This document shows, piece by piece, positions 5,684-8,504 of a DNA stretch of 8,504 bases. The DNA is taken from the NCBI GenBank assembly GCA_029335935.2, contig JARJMV020000134.1, positions 1 to 8,504 on the forward strand. The letters run 5' to 3'. The DNA comes from a bacterium (lineage in GTDB: Bacteria > Armatimonadota > Fimbriimonadia > Fimbriimonadales > GBS-DC). Within the stretch, counting starts at the first letter, position 1. Each line of letters starts with the position of its first letter. Under the pieces are notes generated by a model. That model did no database searches and was not told the DNA's origin. It was given only the letters and a program-made list of their open reading frames with translations. The translations under genes were made by a program, and so were the position numbers.

Positions 5684-6160
5684 ATGATTGACGACGCTTT
5701 GGCGACCAATGTGATTATAGAGGCGGAAGCAATCCTGCAGGCCGGCGACGCGCCCCTGCAGGAACGCCTCCAACGCCTCATGCAGCACCTGCACGACCGA
5801 CTGCCCCACTTCCACTGGGTGGGCGTCTACTGGCTCAGGGGCAACGAACTGGTGCTGGGACCCTATGTGGGACCCCCCACTGAACATGTGCGCATCCCTG
5901 TCGGGCGCGGCGTGTGCGGAACCGCCGTCGCCGAGAACATCAACCAAATCGTGGACGATGTGCGCGAATTAGACAACTACCTCGCGTGCAACCTCGAAAC
6001 GCGCTCCGAAATCGTGGTGCTGATACGCCATCCGCACAACGGCAAAATCTTGGGTCAAATCGATGTGGACGGTACGGAGGTCGGCGCGTTCGATGAATCG
6101 GACGAGGCGCTGCTGGAAGTGATTGGCGAGCGGATAGCACGGCTCATCACTTCAGGCTGA
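5684..6160 (+). CDS. msrC: GAF-domain protein, free methionine-(R)-sulfoxide reductase-like (MsrC/fRMsr type)
   Basis: This 158-residue single GAF domain resembles fRMsr (MsrC, formerly YebR), which reduces free methionine-(R)-sulfoxide in the cytoplasm. Diagnostic segments are HFHWVGVYWL (about 42-51), LVLGPYVGP (56-64), VRIPVGRGVCGTAVAEN (69-85), the region around LACNLETRSEIVV (100-112) and ILGQIDVDGTEVGAFDESDE (122-141). Length is typical of the family (about 150-165). The family usually has three cysteines. Here the second (Cys78, in GVCGTA) and the third, catalytic one (Cys102, in LACN) are kept, but the first position, before VRIPVG, is His68. Two cysteines can still form a catalytic and resolving pair, as reported for some members as I recall, so activity remains likely but unproven. 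It sits 15 bases behind the prolyl isomerase and has no promoter of its own that I can see, so the two probably form an operon concerned with protein and methionine repair. Confidence 0.82.
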   Translation: MIDDALATNVIIEAEAILQAGDAPLQERLQRLMQHLHDRLPHFHWVGVYWLRGNELVLGPYVGPPTEHVRIPVGRGVCGTAVAENINQIVDDVRELDNYLACNLETRSEIVVLIRHPHNGKILGQIDVDGTEVGAFDESDEALLEVIGERIARLITSG

Positions 6161-6186
6161 GCCGCGCCCCTGAACGGAAGGCGTCG

Positions 6187-6194
6187 GGTAGACT
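6187..6194 (+). promoter_or_regulatory. -10 box (GGTAGACT) of the helicase gene, leaderless type
   Basis: GGTAGACT ends at 6194, eight bases before the ATG at 6203, so the message would start within about two bases of the start codon. There is no Shine-Dalgarno between them. The upstream context GCGTCGGGTAGACT is close to GCTGTCGGGTATACT before the gcvPB start. Confidence 0.6.
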
Positions 6195-6202
6195 CTTGCA
6201 CG

Positions 6203-8395
6203 ATGGATCTCAGTACGCTGAACCTGGAACAGCTGGAAGCCGTGCTGCACAAGGACGGTCCCCTGCTGGTGTTCGCAGGCGCAGGTTCGGGCAAGACGCG
6301 CGTGATTACCTATCGTGTCGCGCACCTCATTCGCGAGCATGGGGTGTCCCCGCGCCACATTTTAGCTGTGACTTTCACCAACAAAGCCGCCGACGAGCTC
6401 AAAGAGCGACTGAGCCACCTGCTACACGGCGACGAAGCGCGCGGGCTGTGGGTGGGCACTTTCCACGCCATCTGCGCCCGTATCCTGCGCGAGAGCGGAC
6501 GCGCCCTCGACATCCCGCCCAACTTCACCGTCTATGACGACGGCGACCAGCTCGATGTGGTGCGCCGAATCTTAATCGAGATGAATATCGACGAGAAGCA
6601 GATGAACCCGCGCGCCATCCGCAACGCGATTAGCCGCGCCAAAGAGAAACTAATCACCCCCGACGAGTACCGCGAGCGCGCCAGCGACTACTTCGAACGC
6701 ATCGTCGCCAGCGTCTACCCGCGCTACGAGACCTACCTGCGCGCTGCAAACGCGCTCGACTTCGACGACCTCATCAACCAAGTCATCGAGCTGCTGGAGA
6801 CCAAACCCCACGCCCGCGAACGCTACCAAGACCAGTTCCGCTATATCTTGGTGGACGAATATCAAGATGTGAACTACGCGCAATACATACTCACGCGCCT
6901 GCTCGCGGAGAAGTATCGCAACCTGTGCGTGGTGGGCGACGATGATCAAGCCATCTACAGCTTTCGAGGCGCGGAGGTGGAACTCATCCTGCGCTTTGAG
7001 CAGGATTTCCCCGATGCGAAAGTGGTGAAGCTGGAACGCAACTACCGTTCTACGCAGGTGATACTGGACGCGGCGTTCAAGGTGGTCAGCGAGAACCAGA
7101 TGCGTGCGCCCAAGAAACTCTGGACGGAGCGCACGCACGGCGCGCCCATCACCATCAGCCCTGCCCGCGACGAGGAAGAGGAAGCCCGCCTCGTCGCCGA
7201 CTACATTATCCAGCAGACCCGACTGGGCAAGCGTCGGTTCGGCGACTTCGCCGTGTTGTATCGCACGAACGCCCAATCGCGCGCATTCGAAGAACGCTTC
7301 ATGCGCGAGCGTATCCCCCACCGACTGGTGGGCGCGCTGCGCTTCTACGACCGACGCGAAATCAAAGATGTGCTGGCGTACCTGCGCTTGCTGGCGAACC
7401 CCGACGACTCGATTAGCCTGTTGCGCATCATCAACACGCCGCCGCGCAAAATCGGGCAAGCCACCCTCAAACAGGCGCAGACCCACGCCGCCGAGTGCGG
7501 TCTCAGCATCTATCGTGCCCTCAGCGACCCATCGCTGCTCCAGACCATGCCCAGCGCCGCCCAACGCGCCCTGCTCTACTTCGTTAGCACGATCGAACAA
7601 CTGCGCGAATACGCCGAGAGCCACTCGCTCAGCGACACCCTGCGCGAAACACTCAAGCAGACGGGCTATCTTAGCTGGCTCGAACAGAAGGGCGATATGG
7701 AATCGATAGACCGCGCTGGCAATGTGCGCGAGCTGGTCAACATCGCGCAGCGGTTCGAAGAGCGTGAGGCGGAACGCGCCGACGACGCCGACGCGCCCGA
7801 ACTCAGCCCGCTCATGCGATTCCTGCAGTATGTCTCGCTGGTCTCCGACTTGGATACGCTCAACGAACGCGAGGATCAGGTGGTGCTGATGACCCTGCAC
7901 GCGGCGAAAGGGCTGGAGTTCCCTGTGGTGTTTTTGGTGGGGCTGGAGCAGGGGCTACTGCCGCACGCGCTGAGCGAGACCCCGCGCGAAATCGAGGAGG
8001 AGCGACGCCTGTGCTATGTCGGGATGACGCGCGCCCAAGACGAGCTGCACCTGACCTACGCGCTCTCGCGCGGTTCCTATGACGGGCGGCGCAGCGCCAT
8101 CCCGTCGCCGTTCCTGCGCGCGTTAGCCGACGAGCCTACGCCCACGCTGTATCAGCTACTTTATGGCGCGAGCGCGCCCCGCAAACCTGAGTTCAGCGGT
8201 CTCAAACGACCGTTCCTGCACTCGCCTCCACCGAGCGCGCACGCGCCGTTCCTGCCCGGTCAGCGCGTACGCCACCCCGAACTCGGCGTTGGCATCGTGG
8301 TCAAGACGGCAGGGGTAAATGTCACGGTGATGTTTCCGGGCGGCAAGGGCATGCGCACTTTCCCGATACTGAACTGCCCGCTGGAGGAGGCGTAG
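6203..8395 (+). CDS. pcrA: UvrD/PcrA-type superfamily 1 DNA helicase
   Basis: A complete 730-residue 3'-5' SF1A DNA helicase, acting in the cytoplasm on repair intermediates and stalled replication or transcription complexes. All signature motifs are present in order: Q motif LNLEQLEAV (6-14), Walker A FAGAGSGKT (24-32), motif Ia TFTNKAADELKERL (57-70), motif II LVDEYQD (216-222), motif III VVGDDDQAIYSFRGAE (243-258), motif IV LERNYRS (277-283), motif V TLHAAKGLEFPVVF (564-577) and motif VI ERRLCYVGMTRAQDEL (600-615). The C-terminal tail, after a Pro-rich linker, ends in a small Tudor-like module (PGQRVRHPELGVGIVV, then VTVMFPGGKGMRTF, 685-720), as in PcrA/UvrD proteins where it contacts RNA polymerase. 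Length and layout are normal. PcrA and UvrD cannot be told apart safely by eye; the symbol is a family-level choice. The ATG follows a near-leaderless promoter and the gene appears monocistronic. Confidence 0.95.
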   Translation: MDLSTLNLEQLEAVLHKDGPLLVFAGAGSGKTRVITYRVAHLIREHGVSPRHILAVTFTNKAADELKERLSHLLHGDEARGLWVGTFHAICARILRESGRALDIPPNFTVYDDGDQLDVVRRILIEMNIDEKQMNPRAIRNAISRAKEKLITPDEYRERASDYFERIVASVYPRYETYLRAANALDFDDLINQVIELLETKPHARERYQDQFRYILVDEYQDVNYAQYILTRLLAEKYRNLCVVGDDDQAIYSFRGAEVELILRFEQDFPDAKVVKLERNYRSTQVILDAAFKVVSENQMRAPKKLWTERTHGAPITISPARDEEEEARLVADYIIQQTRLGKRRFGDFAVLYRTNAQSRAFEERFMRERIPHRLVGALRFYDRREIKDVLAYLRLLANPDDSISLLRIINTPPRKIGQATLKQAQTHAAECGLSIYRALSDPSLLQTMPSAAQRALLYFVSTIEQLREYAESHSLSDTLRETLKQTGYLSWLEQKGDMESIDRAGNVRELVNIAQRFEEREAERADDADAPELSPLMRFLQYVSLVSDLDTLNEREDQVVLMTLHAAKGLEFPVVFLVGLEQGLLPHALSETPREIEEERRLCYVGMTRAQDELHLTYALSRGSYDGRRSAIPSPFLRALADEPTPTLYQLLYGASAPRKPEFSGLKRPFLHSPPPSAHAPFLPGQRVRHPELGVGIVVKTAGVNVTVMFPGGKGMRTFPILNCPLEEA

Positions 8396-8408
8396 CCAGA
8401 CGCTGTCG

Positions 8409-8416
8409 GGTATACT
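8409..8416 (+). promoter_or_regulatory. -10 box (GGTATACT) of gcvPB, leaderless type
   Basis: GGTATACT ends at 8416, nine bases before the ATG at 8426. No ribosome site lies between them. It starts 14 bases after the helicase stop, and there is no terminator hairpin in this short gap. Confidence 0.6.
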
Positions 8417-8425
8417 TGAATCGCT

Positions 8426-8504
8426 ATGGGTCGTCAAGTCGATTTTCCGCTGATTTTTGAGCGCAGCGTTCCAGAGCGTCGCGGCGTGCGTCCCCCTGCG
8501 TGTG
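8426..8504 (+). CDS. gcvPB: Glycine dehydrogenase (decarboxylating) subunit 2, N-terminus only
   Basis: Only the first 26 codons are in the window. They read MGRQVDFPLIFERSVPERRG, followed by a VRPP segment. The pattern PLIFE-x-S-x-P-x-RRG is the conserved N-terminus of the P-protein beta subunit (subunit 2) of the glycine cleavage system, as found in organisms with a split P protein. The pyridoxal-phosphate enzyme decarboxylates glycine and passes the aminomethyl group to the H protein. The active-site lysine and the rest lie beyond the window, and whether gcvPA is nearby cannot be seen. The start is supported by the -10 box nine bases upstream. Confidence 0.75.
   Translation, partial: MGRQVDFPLIFERSVPERRGVRPPAC

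Noticed and set aside
235..7830. Frequent CTGCAG sites (about ten)
   Set aside because: Most fall at in-frame Leu-Gln codon pairs (CTG-CAG), so codon preference explains the excess.
6650..7900. 416-codon minus-strand frame opposite the helicase gene
   Set aside because: The helicase motifs are complete on the plus strand; the opposite frame has no recognisable domain and no start signal.
8396..8425. Terminator between the helicase gene and gcvPB
   Set aside because: The 30-base gap has no inverted repeat or T-run and is largely occupied by the gcvPB promoter.
1..8504. CRISPR arrays, tRNA or rRNA genes, insertion sequences, attachment sites
   Set aside because: No direct-repeat arrays, cloverleaf-like segments, transposase or integrase motifs, or terminal inverted repeats were seen on either strand.

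Overview
The window is bacterial chromosomal DNA, GC-rich (about 64% by eye) and tightly packed. It carries six complete genes and two genes cut by the window ends. It has no rRNA, tRNA, CRISPR array or insertion sequence. The gene mix and the start-region architecture (several mRNAs that would begin at or within a few bases of the start codon) suggest a free-living, possibly thermophilic, non-model lineage. Armatimonadota would be my guess, but that is an inference with low confidence.

Layout. Bases 1-461 (minus strand) hold the N-terminal three quarters of an ExoD-family membrane protein. It is divergent from an HDOD-domain signalling protein (539-1384). A 236-base spacer (1385-1620) follows. 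It holds a small hairpin, a possible decayed reading frame on the minus strand and a clear -10 box. Next is a two-gene unit: a MoxR-type AAA+ ATPase (1621-2703) overlapping by four bases with a large DUF5682-family protein (2700-4967). A second unit, with its own promoter and a strong Shine-Dalgarno, encodes a lipoprotein cyclophilin-type prolyl isomerase (5003-5668) and a GAF-domain free-methionine-(R)-sulfoxide-reductase-like protein (5684-6160). A UvrD/PcrA helicase (6203-8395) and the first 26 codons of glycine dehydrogenase subunit 2 (gcvPB, 8426 onward) follow, each with a private leaderless-type promoter.

How they work together. The ATPase and DUF5682 protein very likely form one functional module. 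Relatives are usually accompanied by a VWA-domain protein and SWIM-zinc-finger or DUF5691 proteins, which are absent here. The isomerase and sulfoxide reductase-like protein are co-transcribed and both fit protein or methionine quality control. The other genes look like independent housekeeping or signalling units.

Most notable sequence-level signals. (1) The tetranucleotide ACGT does not occur anywhere in 8,504 bases. All 19 codon pairs I could find that could have created it as NAY-GTN use the T-ending codon, although C-ending codons dominate elsewhere. (2) A repeated start signal, GGTANA(A/C)T, lies 7-9 bases before the start codon of four genes and before a short leader in a fifth. (3) The isomerase gene has an internal in-frame start with its own Shine-Dalgarno, exactly where the lipoprotein linker ends.
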